Shown piece after piece: positions 44,503-53,721 of a stretch of DNA of 64,000 nt. Below the pieces are notes generated by a model. The model was not told the DNA's origin and did not search any database. It saw only the letters and a program-made list of their open reading frames with translations. Both the position numbers and the translations under genes were made by a program. Location: assembly GCA_963621575.1 (NCBI GenBank), contig CAVFEH010000006.1, positions 1 to 64,000 of the forward strand, given 5' to 3'. The first letter of the stretch is position 1. Every line of letters begins with the position of its first letter. The stretch comes from UBA1724 sp963621575 (GTDB taxonomy: Bacteria; Verrucomicrobiota; Lentisphaeria; Oligosphaerales; Oligosphaeraceae).

Positions 44503-46008
44503 ATGATTTCCAAAGAGATATCGATTTTGCAGGAAGTGACCTCCGTTGTGGTCCGCGAGCGGAATGTACGTCGTCTTCTGGAGGAGGTCATTGAGGTTTT
44601 GGAGAGGAACCTGGGGATGATGCGCGGCACCTTCGCGCTGTTGGAGGGTGACGAGCTTCGGATCGAGGCTTCGACCCACAGTTTGAACGCGGAGGAGCGT
44701 GCCTTGGGGCGGTACCACATTGGCGAGGGCATCACGGGGTTGGTGGCCAAGACGGGCAAGACGGAGGTGGTCCTGGATGTGCGGAAGGACCGTCGTTTCC
44801 TGAACAAGACCCGGAGCCGTGCAGGCAACGAGGCGTTGTCCTTTATCTGTGTGCCGCTGATTTATCTGGGGCAGGTGGTGGGGACTCTGTCCGTGGACTG
44901 CGCGATGCGCTCGGACACCAGCGCCTTGGTGAAGGACGTGGCGTTTCTGGAGGTCATTGCCAACATCACGGCGGAGGCCGCGGCCGCCTGTCGTGAGGAG
45001 TGTGCGGAGCGGGAAGCCCTGATGGAGGAGAACCGCCAGCTGCGGGACATGCTCCCCAGCAATCCGGGGCGGCTCATCGGCAATTGTCAGGCCATGCGGG
45101 ATGTCTACGAGCAGATTCACCAGGTGGCCGGCAGCGGCGCCACGGTGTTGATCCGGGGCGGCAGCGGCACGGGCAAGGAGCTGGTGGCCAAGGCCATCCA
45201 GGGGCTTTCCCCCCGCAAGGACAAACCCTTCGTGGTCCTGAATTGCGCCGCCCTGCCGGAGGCCCTTGTGGAGTCCGAGCTCTTTGGACACGAGCGGGGC
45301 GCCTTCACCGACGCCCGGGAGCGCCGCATTGGGCGGGCGGAGGCCGCCGACGGGGGGACCCTCTTCCTGGATGAGATAGGCGATTTGAGCATCCCCGTGC
45401 AGGTGAAGCTGTTGCGTTTCCTGCAGGAACGCACATTCTGCCGTGTCGGGTCCAACGAAGAGCTCCACAGCGATGTACGCTTCCTGGCGGCAACCAGCCG
45501 GAATCTGGAGGATCTCATGGAGAAGAAGCTTTTCCGCGAAGACCTCTACTACCGCCTCTCCGTCTTCCCCATTTGCATGCCCGACCTCAATCAGCGGGGC
45601 GGCGACATCATTCTGCTGGCGCAGCATTTCCTCAGCAAGCTCAGCGCGAAGTACGGCAAGCGAATCACCCGCATTTCCTCCCCCGCGGCCAATATGCTGC
45701 AAGCTTATGCTTGGCCGGGAAATGTCCGCGAGCTGGAGAATTGCATGGAGCGCGCCGTGCTCACGGCAAAAGACGACGTGATCCATGGATATAATCTGCC
45801 GCCTACGCTGCAGCGGCCCGAGTTTGCCGAGGATCCCTATCGTCCCGACGAACACCAGACGCTGGAGGAACAGCTGGCCGCCGTGGAGAAGAAGATCCTG
45901 GAGGGCGCCCTCAAGCGCCACGACGGAAACCGCGCCGCCGCTGGGCGGGAGCTGGGAGTCTCCCCCCGCATGATGAATTACCGTCTCAACAAGGCCGGAA
46001 TCCGTTAG
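44503..46008 (+). CDS. NifA-like sigma54-dependent transcriptional activator
   Basis: 501 residues: GAF sensor domain (about 20-165), AAA+ ATPase (about 188-425) and a Fis-type helix-turn-helix (about 455-501). Walker A reads GGSGTGKE (219-226), Walker B GGTLFLDEIGD, the arginine-finger region FREDLYYRLSVF, and WPGNVRELEN closes the domain. The sigma54-contact loop is GAFTDA (266-271) instead of the common GAFTGA. The domain order is that of NifA/NorR/FhlA-type activators; it has no receiver domain, so control is by a ligand or partner at the GAF domain. No nif gene is present. Context points to control of gdhA and the gltB-fragment gene. Confidence 0.9.
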   Translation: MISKEISILQEVTSVVVRERNVRRLLEEVIEVLERNLGMMRGTFALLEGDELRIEASTHSLNAEERALGRYHIGEGITGLVAKTGKTEVVLDVRKDRRFLNKTRSRAGNEALSFICVPLIYLGQVVGTLSVDCAMRSDTSALVKDVAFLEVIANITAEAAAACREECAEREALMEENRQLRDMLPSNPGRLIGNCQAMRDVYEQIHQVAGSGATVLIRGGSGTGKELVAKAIQGLSPRKDKPFVVLNCAALPEALVESELFGHERGAFTDARERRIGRAEAADGGTLFLDEIGDLSIPVQVKLLRFLQERTFCRVGSNEELHSDVRFLAATSRNLEDLMEKKLFREDLYYRLSVFPICMPDLNQRGGDIILLAQHFLSKLSAKYGKRITRISSPAANMLQAYAWPGNVRELENCMERAVLTAKDDVIHGYNLPPTLQRPEFAEDPYRPDEHQTLEEQLAAVEKKILEGALKRHDGNRAAAGRELGVSPRMMNYRLNKAGIR

Positions 46009-46342
46009 GTTAGCCTTCTGTTCCGGAAACGGGAGGGGGGAGCTTGGGTGAAATCATTCCCCGGTTTTTTCCCGTTTTTTCGGGCTTTCAGCCGGGTGGG
46101 GCCTGGCGGGTGAAATACATTATTTTCGCTGTTCCGAGGAACAGGGGATTTCGTCGTCTGCGCTCGGTCGCCTTCCGGATTGGACCGTCGTTTTGCGTGT
46201 CGAGAGGGGAAGGGGGTGGAGGGAGGAGCGACGGGATGTTCCGAGGGGCGTTTCGGAGTGTCGTTTCCGGTTGTGCGGAAAAGACTTGTCGTGTTATGGC
46301 ACGGGTGTGTCATGGGGTGTTTCTTCAGGGAGGTTTGGGAGA
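46009..46342. other. Intergenic region, activator / alpha-2-macroglobulin
   Basis: No gene is supported in these 334 bases. A T-rich stretch (46065-46080, two T6 runs) after a G/C-rich segment may terminate the activator transcript, but no clean stem forms. TACATTA at 46116-46122 is a candidate -10 box. TGGCACG occurs at 46297-46303 without a proper -12 element. Confidence 0.45.
46116..46122 (+). promoter_or_regulatory. Candidate -10 element for the alpha-2-macroglobulin gene
   Basis: TACATTA lies 221 nt upstream of the ATG at 46343, in the AT-rich patch AAATACATTATTTTC. It matches the TAnATTA elements elsewhere; the leader would be long. Confidence 0.3.
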
Positions 46343-49300
46343 ATGAATCGGGGAATCCGGGGGGTGTGCTGCACTCTCGTCGTGTTGTTGCTTGTCGTGT
46401 CTCTGGCGGGGAATTTCTATTTCTGGAGGAGGAGCCGTCAGGCGCCCTGCGGACGCCCGCCGCGTCCCCTTCCGCAGCCGTCATCCGCCGCACCCGGAAG
46501 GGCGCCGGAAACGGCGCCGGAGATATCCGTGAATCCGGCTCCTGTGGAGGAGGTTGCGAATGAGAATGAAGCCCCCGTCGCCGTGCCGGGGGAAGTCCCG
46601 GCCCAGGAGGGGGTGGAAAAGGGCGGGCATCTCCCGTTGACGATTCAGAGGGTGAAGTGGGAATCCAGCGGAAGATACCTCGTTTTGAAATTCAGCAAAT
46701 GTCTGGATGTCAACGAGAAGGATGTCTTTCTTGAGCCGCCTCTCAAGGATGGTTTTCATTGCTTTTCCTATGGGGCGACCGTGGAGCTCGGGGGGGAATT
46801 TGAGGCCGGCCAGCTCTATGTGGTCACCGTGAAGAATGGTGGCGAGAGCGCCTCCGCCGTGGTGGTTGGTGTGGACCATCCCTCCTCCGCCAAGCTGGGG
46901 ATCCGGGGCGAACAGTTCACGCTCTCTTCCCCCCGGTGGGCCTTCCCCGTGAATGTGGAGAACCTGAAGGGCAACCTGAGCGTGTCGGTTTACGAGCCCT
47001 ACGAGAACCGTCTCCTTTCCTTTTTGGACAATAGTTGGAACCGCCAGTATTCCCGCTTGGTCGCCCGGACCGAGCTCCCGGTCAAGTTGGAGAAGAATCG
47101 CCGGGAGCGGGTGGATCTGGATCTGGAGAAGATCGGGATTCCCCGGAAGCCGGGCATCTACATGCTGCGCATAGCCGACTCCAGGGGCGACTCCGGCGAT
47201 TATTCGGGCGAGCCCACCATGGTGCTGGTCTCTGACTTGGGCATCTCCGCGACTCTCTTCCCCCAAGACGCCGTGGTCGCCGTGCGCTCCCTGCAGGACC
47301 AGCGGGTGCTGCCCGGCGCGCGGGTGCGCCTCTATAGCGAGAAACAACAGCTGCTGGGCGAGGCCGTTACCGATGGACAGGGAATCGCGCGGATCCCGTT
47401 GACGCCCTTGGCGGACAAGGGAGACTCACCCGCTCTCATCCTGGCTAGCCTGGATGGAGACCGCGCTTTCTGCAATTGCTATGGCACGCCGGAAAACGAT
47501 GGCCCCATGGAGGCCTTCCTCTTCCCCGAGCGGGAGATCTGCCGTCCCGGCGAGGAGCTGGGCGTCCACGCCATCCTCCGGGATGCGGCGGGCCTTGCCG
47601 TCTCTTCCGCGCCCATGGAGTTCCAGTTGCGGGATCCCCGGGGACAGTGTGTGGAGAAGCGCGTGGTGGCTGGCGACGCGGATGGGCTCTATTCCCTGGC
47701 GTGGCGGATTTCCGAGACTGCGCCCCTTGGGCTCTACCAGACTCGGATGGGCCTCCCTGGAAAGGACGATGCCCTGGAGACTGTCTTCTTCCAGGTTGGC
47801 GAGGCCTTGCCGGACCGGGTGTGGGTCTCCCTGGAAGGCGAGGTGGCCGGCGGCGAATCCCCCCGGGTGAAGGTCAGTGGCAGAGCGGAATACTATTACG
47901 GCGCGCCCGTCGCGGGCGGGGAGTGCAAAGTCTCCGCCGCGTGTCTCTACAAGGCTTTCTCCCCCAAGGGCTACGATGAGTTTTTCTTTGGCTGCGGGGA
48001 GGCACGGCAGTGCCCCGCGACTTCCGGCTCCGCCGCCCTGGCCACGGATGGCGAGGGCAATTTCCAGGGTGAAATCGCATTGTCGAGGCTTCCCGATTGT
48101 GTGACGGCGCCGGTGCAGGTAAACATCACGGCCACCTGCCTGCCTGGCGGCGGACAGCGGGGTGTCACCGCCTCCCGGAGCATTCTTTACCACGCGACGG
48201 AGTGCTACGTGGGCGCTTGGAAGCCCTCTGGTGACGGCCAGTCGGAGTGCCGGGTGAAGCTGGTGGGCGTGACCCCCCGGGGGCAGGAGGTTTCTCTGGA
48301 GGGGCGGGGCCTTTCCTGGAAGCTCTTCCGGCAGGATTGGCGCTATCTGCTGAAGGAGGGCCGGGATGGATCCCTTCAGCGGGTCTGGGAACGCCAGGAG
48401 GCTCTGGCCCAGGAGGGAGCCCTCCTGCTCCAAGAGGGTTGGCTCTCCTTCCCCGAACGAGTCGCCCCCGGCTCCTACCGGCTCCTGGTCCAGGATGAAC
48501 AGGGACGCCCGCGCCTGGACTTCACTTTCTGGCATGAGGCCAACGAGGGCGGACAGCGCCTGAAGGATCCACGGCGCCTGGTCTTCGAACTTGACCGCGA
48601 GGAGTATCTTCCCGGCCAAAAAGCGGTCCTGACCTTCCAGAGCGCCCTGCCGGGACAGGGCGTGGTGGCCGCCGGACTCCGCGGCGCCGGACAGACTCTC
48701 GCCTTCCCCGTGGCGGCGGGCGAGAACCGTGTCGAGGTGGAGATTCCTGAAGACCTGCGCAAAGGCGCCTGGTTTGCGGTGGTTACGGTGGCGTGCCGGG
48801 AGGACGAGTCCTCCGATCCCCGTCTGCTGGAGGGCGTGGCGAAGCTGCCCGTCCGCCAGGAGGGACGCCTCCTCCGTGTCCGCCTGGATGCCCCCGGGGA
48901 GGCCGCCCCCGGCGAAACCGTCGAACTCCAGGCGACCCTCGCCAATGCCAGGAGCGGCGCCGCCTGCTCCGGGCGGGTGTTGGTCTGGGGCGTGGACGAG
49001 GGCATTCTTGCCCTCACGGGCTACAAGACCCCGGATCCCTTCCGGGGACTTTATGGTGATGACCAGGGAGAGCCCTGGACGGTGGATAGCTACGGAAAAC
49101 TCTACCCCATTCTGAATGGCGGCACGGAGAAGACGGGCGGCGATGGCGCCAGTGCGCTGGCGCGCTTCCTTGCCGCGAAGCGCGAGAAACTCCCCGAATC
49201 CGCGCTCTTCTGCCTGGGGTGGCTCTCCGCCGGCGAGGACGGCGTGGCCCGGGGGAGGGTGACTCTGCCTGTTTTCACCGGACGTCTTCGCCTTATGGCG

Positions 49301-51163
49301 GTGGCGGCGGGACACGATGCGGTGGGATCCGCCGAGAGCTCCCTGACGATGCGGCGGGATGCGACTCTGACCCTCAGCGGCCCCCGTGCCGTGGCGCCGG
49401 GCGATATCCTGCAGATCTCCCTCCAGGCGGCCAATCACCGGCTGCCCGCCGGCGAGGCGAAGTGGCGTGTGGCGGTGGAGAATGGCGAGGTGCTTTCCTC
49501 CTCCGCGTCGGAGGGTTCTTTCTCCCTGGGGGAAAAGGGCGTCGGCCGTGCCTCTCTGATGGTCCGCGCCGGGAGCGGGGAGGGACACCTTCGCGTGACG
49601 GCGGAGCTTTCCGCAGGCGGACAGGTCTTCCGCGAAGAGAACACCCTGGTGGTGCGCACTCCCTGGCCCGCCGTGGAGACCACCGCCTTTGAGATCCTGG
49701 CTCCCGGGGAGGAGCGGGTCTGTCTCGTGGGCGACTTCGGTTCCCTGGAGGCGGGGAGCCCCGCGCTGGCGATCTCCGGTGCCCTCCAGTGGCTGGCGCA
49801 GTATCCCTACGGTTGCCTGGAGCAGACCGTGGCCGCAGCATTCCCATTGCTGGCCGTCCGCGATTTGGTCCACGTCGGAATGCTCCCGGAGGCTTATGAG
49901 GCCAGCGCCGCAGACCGGATTCGCCAGACCATCCGGGATCTGGCCGCAAAGCGGTGCGCCAACGGATGGTTCGCCATGTGGGACGGCGCCCGGGAGCCTT
50001 GGCTGGAGGGAAGTCTCTTTGCCTATCTTTTCCTTCTGGAAGCCCGGGAGCGCGGCTTTGACTTCCCCGTCGAATGGCAGGCCTCCATGGAGCAGAATCT
50101 CCGCGGACTCCTCAATCTCACGGGCGAGGATCCCTGCCTCCGGGCCCTGGGGAATTTGGTCCTCGTCTTTGCAAATCCCCGCGCAGGCGCCTCGTATGCA
50201 GGACTTCTTCCCGACCAGCATCCGGATTCCTTTGCGGTTTTCCTGAAGGCGGTCTGTCTCCTGAAGGGCGGCCGCGCCGCAGAGGGCGCCGTCCTTCTGG
50301 AAAAGGCGCTGGCCAATGTGGATGCCCTGGAGGGAACTGGGTCCTTCGCGGGATTGGACTCCCGGGTTCGTCGTCTGGGCATGGGGCTCTGGCTCCTGAA
50401 GCAGGTGGCACCGGGGCACGTCGCCATTCCCGCTTTGGCGCAACGACTCCTTCAGGCGCGCGGCGCCGGGGGACACTGGGGCACTACCCAGGAGAACGCC
50501 TGGGCGGCCTTGGGGCTCTCACAGTGCCTGGAGCCACAGGCCGGAAAGTTCGCCGTCAGCCTCCGTGGGCCCGGATCCGGACAAGACATGGTCCTGGAGA
50601 ACGGTTTCCGGCGGGCCGCGCCGGGCGAATACCGCCTGAAGAATGCGGGGGAGTGCCCTGTGTGGATTGCCCTTCGCAACCGGATTGTCCCCGAGGCGCC
50701 CGAGGCCTTCACCCAGGGGCTTGAGGTGCATCGGGAGTATCTGGACGAGTCTGGCAAACCCATTGCGGGGCGTTCCCTGAAGGTGGGGGAGCTGGTGCAG
50801 GTGCGCCTGCGCCTCCGCTTCCACAATCCCGGAGTGGAGGTCTTTGTCCTCTGCGACATGCTTCCCGGATGCCTGGAGATCGAGGATGAAGCCCTCCGGA
50901 ATGGCTCCCGCGTCTTCCACGCCTGGGAGCGCGGCAGGAGCGGCTCCCCCCTGGAGCGCCTGGAAAACCGCTTCGACCGTTTCCTGGCCTTCGGGGATGC
51001 CTCGTATGTGGGCACCGGCACGGAGAGTGTGGTTGTCTATCGCGCACGGGTGGTCACTCCCGGCGACTTTGCAGCGACGCCGGTCTCCCTGGAGTCCATG
51101 TATCGTCCGGAGCTGCGGGCTCAAGAGCTCCCCGGGGAGTCCCGAATCCAGGCCGTTCCTTGA
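46343..51163 (+). CDS. Bacterial alpha-2-macroglobulin (thioester type)
   Basis: A 1606-residue periplasmic protease trap. An N-terminal anchor helix (GVCCTLVVLLLVVSLAGNFYF) is followed by a Pro-rich linker, MG-type beta domains and the thioester domain with PYGCLEQT; the thioester Cys is residue 1158. The MG1-like region around DVNEKDVFLEPPLKDGFHCF and the bait-region surroundings suit the YfhM/ECAM class. Unlike E. coli YfhM I see no lipobox cysteine, so it appears to be anchored by the helix. A good ribosome-binding site (GGAGG) precedes the ATG. It is 15 nt upstream of pbpC, the classic pairing for guarding and repairing a breached cell wall. Confidence 0.93.
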   Translation: MNRGIRGVCCTLVVLLLVVSLAGNFYFWRRSRQAPCGRPPRPLPQPSSAAPGRAPETAPEISVNPAPVEEVANENEAPVAVPGEVPAQEGVEKGGHLPLTIQRVKWESSGRYLVLKFSKCLDVNEKDVFLEPPLKDGFHCFSYGATVELGGEFEAGQLYVVTVKNGGESASAVVVGVDHPSSAKLGIRGEQFTLSSPRWAFPVNVENLKGNLSVSVYEPYENRLLSFLDNSWNRQYSRLVARTELPVKLEKNRRERVDLDLEKIGIPRKPGIYMLRIADSRGDSGDYSGEPTMVLVSDLGISATLFPQDAVVAVRSLQDQRVLPGARVRLYSEKQQLLGEAVTDGQGIARIPLTPLADKGDSPALILASLDGDRAFCNCYGTPENDGPMEAFLFPEREICRPGEELGVHAILRDAAGLAVSSAPMEFQLRDPRGQCVEKRVVAGDADGLYSLAWRISETAPLGLYQTRMGLPGKDDALETVFFQVGEALPDRVWVSLEGEVAGGESPRVKVSGRAEYYYGAPVAGGECKVSAACLYKAFSPKGYDEFFFGCGEARQCPATSGSAALATDGEGNFQGEIALSRLPDCVTAPVQVNITATCLPGGGQRGVTASRSILYHATECYVGAWKPSGDGQSECRVKLVGVTPRGQEVSLEGRGLSWKLFRQDWRYLLKEGRDGSLQRVWERQEALAQEGALLLQEGWLSFPERVAPGSYRLLVQDEQGRPRLDFTFWHEANEGGQRLKDPRRLVFELDREEYLPGQKAVLTFQSALPGQGVVAAGLRGAGQTLAFPVAAGENRVEVEIPEDLRKGAWFAVVTVACREDESSDPRLLEGVAKLPVRQEGRLLRVRLDAPGEAAPGETVELQATLANARSGAACSGRVLVWGVDEGILALTGYKTPDPFRGLYGDDQGEPWTVDSYGKLYPILNGGTEKTGGDGASALARFLAAKREKLPESALFCLGWLSAGEDGVARGRVTLPVFTGRLRLMAVAAGHDAVGSAESSLTMRRDATLTLSGPRAVAPGDILQISLQAANHRLPAGEAKWRVAVENGEVLSSSASEGSFSLGEKGVGRASLMVRAGSGEGHLRVTAELSAGGQVFREENTLVVRTPWPAVETTAFEILAPGEERVCLVGDFGSLEAGSPALAISGALQWLAQYPYGCLEQTVAAAFPLLAVRDLVHVGMLPEAYEASAADRIRQTIRDLAAKRCANGWFAMWDGAREPWLEGSLFAYLFLLEARERGFDFPVEWQASMEQNLRGLLNLTGEDPCLRALGNLVLVFANPRAGASYAGLLPDQHPDSFAVFLKAVCLLKGGRAAEGAVLLEKALANVDALEGTGSFAGLDSRVRRLGMGLWLLKQVAPGHVAIPALAQRLLQARGAGGHWGTTQENAWAALGLSQCLEPQAGKFAVSLRGPGSGQDMVLENGFRRAAPGEYRLKNAGECPVWIALRNRIVPEAPEAFTQGLEVHREYLDESGKPIAGRSLKVGELVQVRLRLRFHNPGVEVFVLCDMLPGCLEIEDEALRNGSRVFHAWERGRSGSPLERLENRFDRFLAFGDASYVGTGTESVVVYRARVVTPGDFAATPVSLESMYRPELRAQELPGESRIQAVP

Positions 51164-51178
51164 GGAGGCGGATTGCCC

Positions 51179-53392
51179 TTGAAGTCAACCGCGATCCATT
51201 CGGGGAAGGGCGCCGGCGTCCGCAGGGGGCGCCGGCGTCTGGCGGCATTTTGCGCGTTGTTGCCGGTCCTGGCTCTCGGGCTCTGGATGATTTGGGACCT
51301 GTCGGTGCGTCTGGTCCGCATGCCGTTGGGGGCCTTGGAGCGGGAGTCGCCATGCGTCTGCTACTACGACGCAGCGGGGGCTTTGGTCCATGTTGACAGG
51401 GGCTACGACTACCGCTGGTGCTTCCCTGTCCGCTACGAGCAGATCCCCCGGGAGATGATCCGCTTTCTGCTGGCGGTGGAGGACCGCCGGTTCTGGGAGC
51501 ACGACGGCGTGGACCTGCGGGCGGGGGGCAGGGCGTTCCTGCAGATGCTTTGGAACGGACGGATTGTCTCCGGGGCCTCCACCATCACCATGCAGGTGAT
51601 GACCGCCTACACGGGACGCAGCCGCACCCTTTCCTACAAGGTGCGCCAGATGCTCCTGGCGTGGCAGTGGGAGCGCTCCCACACCAAGGAGGAGATTCTG
51701 GAGCGCTACTTCAACCTCCTCCCCTACGGAGGAAAACTCTACGGCATCGAGGCCGCCGCGCAATACTATTTCGGGCGTCATGCCTGGGAGTTGAACCGCG
51801 GCGAGATGGTGCTTCTTGCGGGGCTTCCCCAGGGGCCGGAGTGGTACCGCCCCGACCGCTATCCCGATGCCGCCCTCCGCCGTCGCGAGACCGTGCTCTA
51901 CCTGCTGGTGCGGAATGGCGCCCTTACAGAGGAGGAGGCCCGGGAGGTCCGGCAGGAACCCCTGCGCTACCGGCGCTTCGAGACGCCTTGCTGGCCCCGC
52001 ATGGTTGACACGCACTTCCTTTCGACCGCCCGTGCCGCACGGCCCGGGCGCACCGAATACCACCTCTCCCTGGACTCCCAGCTGCAGCAGGAGGTCCTCT
52101 GGACCCTCCGCGCAGGACAGGCGACTCTTCCGCAGGTGCGGGATGCCGCCGCCGTGGTGGTGGAGAATGCCACTGGCAAGGTCCGCGCCTGCGTGGGCAC
52201 CCTGGATTTTGCGGAGCCCCGGACGGGCGCCGTGGACGCGTCCCGCGCCTGGCGCTCCCCCGGCTCAGCCTGGAAGCCCTTCCTCTACGGGGAGGCGATC
52301 CACGGAGGACTTCTTTGCCAGGACACGAAGGTCCTGGACGCCCCCCTCGCCCTCCGGGATTACCGACCCGGAAACTACGACGGCGACTTCCGCGGATGGG
52401 TCCCCGCGTCCCGCACCTTGGCGGATTCCCTCAATACCCCCGCAGTCCGGATTCTTCGCCAGCTTGGGGTCCCACGTTTCCAGGCGCTCCTCCAGGGAAT
52501 GGGGCTCCTTCGGACGCCTCGGCGGACCGTCGCCCCCGGAGAGTCCTTCTACGGGCTCTCCCTGGCCATTGGCGGCGGCGAAAGCACCCTCGTGGGACTG
52601 ACCGCCGCCTATGCCCGGCTGGCGGATGCGCCCCCGGAATTGCATTGGCTGGAGGACGACGAAATTGTGGAGGAGGTTGCATTGCCTCCCCGGACGCCTC
52701 TCTGGAACCGTGGCGTGCGGCAGATGGTGTTGAAGATGCTTCGCACCAATCCGCTTCCCTGCGCGCCCCAATGGGATGTGGCTTGGAAGACCGGCACGTC
52801 CCAGGGAAACCGCGATGCCTGGTGCTTCGCCGTGACTCCCAAATGGACCGTCGGCGTCTGGTACGGCAACAAGGATGGCACCGCCTCCCCCGCGCTGGTG
52901 GGTGTCGCCGCCGCCGCCCCCGCCGCCGGCGCGATCCTCCAGCTTCTCTGCGGGGACGATCCGCCACAGTGGCCTCCCGAGGACACTGGCGCACCCGCCG
53001 GAGAAGCCCCTCTCTGGGAAAAACGAGCCCTCTGCGCCCGCAGCGGCCTGGCGCCTTCGCGATTCTGCCAGGAGCTCCAGGAGGGGACCGCCGTGGTCGG
53101 AATTCCCCTGGCGCCCTGTACGCTCTGCAAGGCGGCAAAAACAGGCGAAACCTTCGCAGGAACCCTCTTCCTGGAGCCCGCACCGGGCGATTATCATCTC
53201 CTTCCCGGACAGGATGCCCTGGAATTCACACTTCGATTCCGCCCCGCAGAGGCACATCTCTACGTGGACGGAGAATATCGCGGATTGCAAAAAACAGGAG
53301 AAAAAATCTCCCTCCCACCGGGAATCCATAGTCTTCTGCTTTGGAACCCGGGAAACGACGGCAGTGCAACACTGAAACTTGGCGTCAGATAA
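51179..53392 (+). CDS. pbpC: Penicillin-binding protein 1C
   Basis: Bifunctional peptidoglycan glycosyltransferase/transpeptidase, 737 residues. The membrane anchor is LAAFCALLPVLALGLWMIWDL. The GT51 domain has AVEDRRFWEHDGVD and GASTITMQV; the transpeptidase has the SxxK serine at about residue 363 (GSAWKP), SLNTP and KTGTSQG. The C-terminus (about 660-737) is the PBP1C-specific beta domain. No ATG is available; I choose the TTG at 51179, 10 nt after a perfect AGGAGG that overlaps the upstream stop codon. The TTG at 51173 is only 4 nt from it. Confidence 0.92.
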   Translation: MKSTAIHSGKGAGVRRGRRRLAAFCALLPVLALGLWMIWDLSVRLVRMPLGALERESPCVCYYDAAGALVHVDRGYDYRWCFPVRYEQIPREMIRFLLAVEDRRFWEHDGVDLRAGGRAFLQMLWNGRIVSGASTITMQVMTAYTGRSRTLSYKVRQMLLAWQWERSHTKEEILERYFNLLPYGGKLYGIEAAAQYYFGRHAWELNRGEMVLLAGLPQGPEWYRPDRYPDAALRRRETVLYLLVRNGALTEEEAREVRQEPLRYRRFETPCWPRMVDTHFLSTARAARPGRTEYHLSLDSQLQQEVLWTLRAGQATLPQVRDAAAVVVENATGKVRACVGTLDFAEPRTGAVDASRAWRSPGSAWKPFLYGEAIHGGLLCQDTKVLDAPLALRDYRPGNYDGDFRGWVPASRTLADSLNTPAVRILRQLGVPRFQALLQGMGLLRTPRRTVAPGESFYGLSLAIGGGESTLVGLTAAYARLADAPPELHWLEDDEIVEEVALPPRTPLWNRGVRQMVLKMLRTNPLPCAPQWDVAWKTGTSQGNRDAWCFAVTPKWTVGVWYGNKDGTASPALVGVAAAAPAAGAILQLLCGDDPPQWPPEDTGAPAGEAPLWEKRALCARSGLAPSRFCQELQEGTAVVGIPLAPCTLCKAAKTGETFAGTLFLEPAPGDYHLLPGQDALEFTLRFRPAEAHLYVDGEYRGLQKTGEKISLPPGIHSLLLWNPGNDGSATLKLGVR

Positions 53393-53520
53393 GGCAGGGA
53401 GGAGGCAGGGGGGGGGGCTCCGGGCGTCGGTGGCGAGTGGCATCCACGGCACAGCCGCCCGGGCGGCGGAGTCCCCGCGGAGCGGCCACGCTTTTTCTTT
53501 CTTGTTTTTTTGTGTCCTAT

Positions 53521-53536
53521 TGGCACGGAATCTGCT
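53521..53536 (+). promoter_or_regulatory. Candidate sigma54 promoter upstream of clpC
   Basis: TGGCACG-GAAT-CTGCT matches 11 of 12 consensus positions with correct 12-nt spacing. No TTACA-N5-TGTAA site lies upstream, so another activator would be needed. The last base begins TATAAA, so a sigma70-type reading of the same spot is also possible. Confidence 0.45.
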
Positions 53537-53579
53537 ATAAATTTGATGTCCGCGTGGTATCCGGCGTTTCTCTTGGGAG

Positions 53580-53586
53580 TATATTA
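53580..53586 (+). promoter_or_regulatory. Candidate -10 element for the clpC operon
   Basis: TATATTA in the context GGAGTATATTA lies 136 nt upstream of the clpC ATG, the same context as at pheS. No TTGACA-like -35 is seen. Confidence 0.45.
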
Positions 53587-53721
53587 AGCGGACTTTCTCC
53601 CCCCTGGCGGGGTGTGGCGCCTGCGCGTCGCGCCCGCGCGAGGGTGTGGAACGTCGGTTTCCCGGAGTCTCGCCACGACCGTGGCGTGTGCTCCCCGCAA
53701 CAAGAATCATTGGAAGACTAT

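Larger units (their letters stand above)
53393..53721. other. Intergenic region, pbpC / clpC
   Basis: These 329 bases have no coding sequence I can support. A GC-rich stretch and then a T-rich run (53490-53511) may end the pbpC transcript, but no clean stem is seen. Two promoter candidates follow, a sigma54-type one at 53521-53536 and TATATTA at 53580-53586. Confidence 0.5.

Noticed and set aside
44503..46008. Nitrogen fixation (nif) cluster because of the NifA-like protein
   Set aside because: No nif structural or cofactor gene is present; GAF-AAA-HTH activators serve many regulons.
46297..46312. TGGCACG-GGTG-TGTCA upstream of the alpha-2-macroglobulin as a sigma54 promoter
   Set aside because: The -24 part is perfect but the -12 part lacks the invariant G of GC, and no activator site lies upstream.
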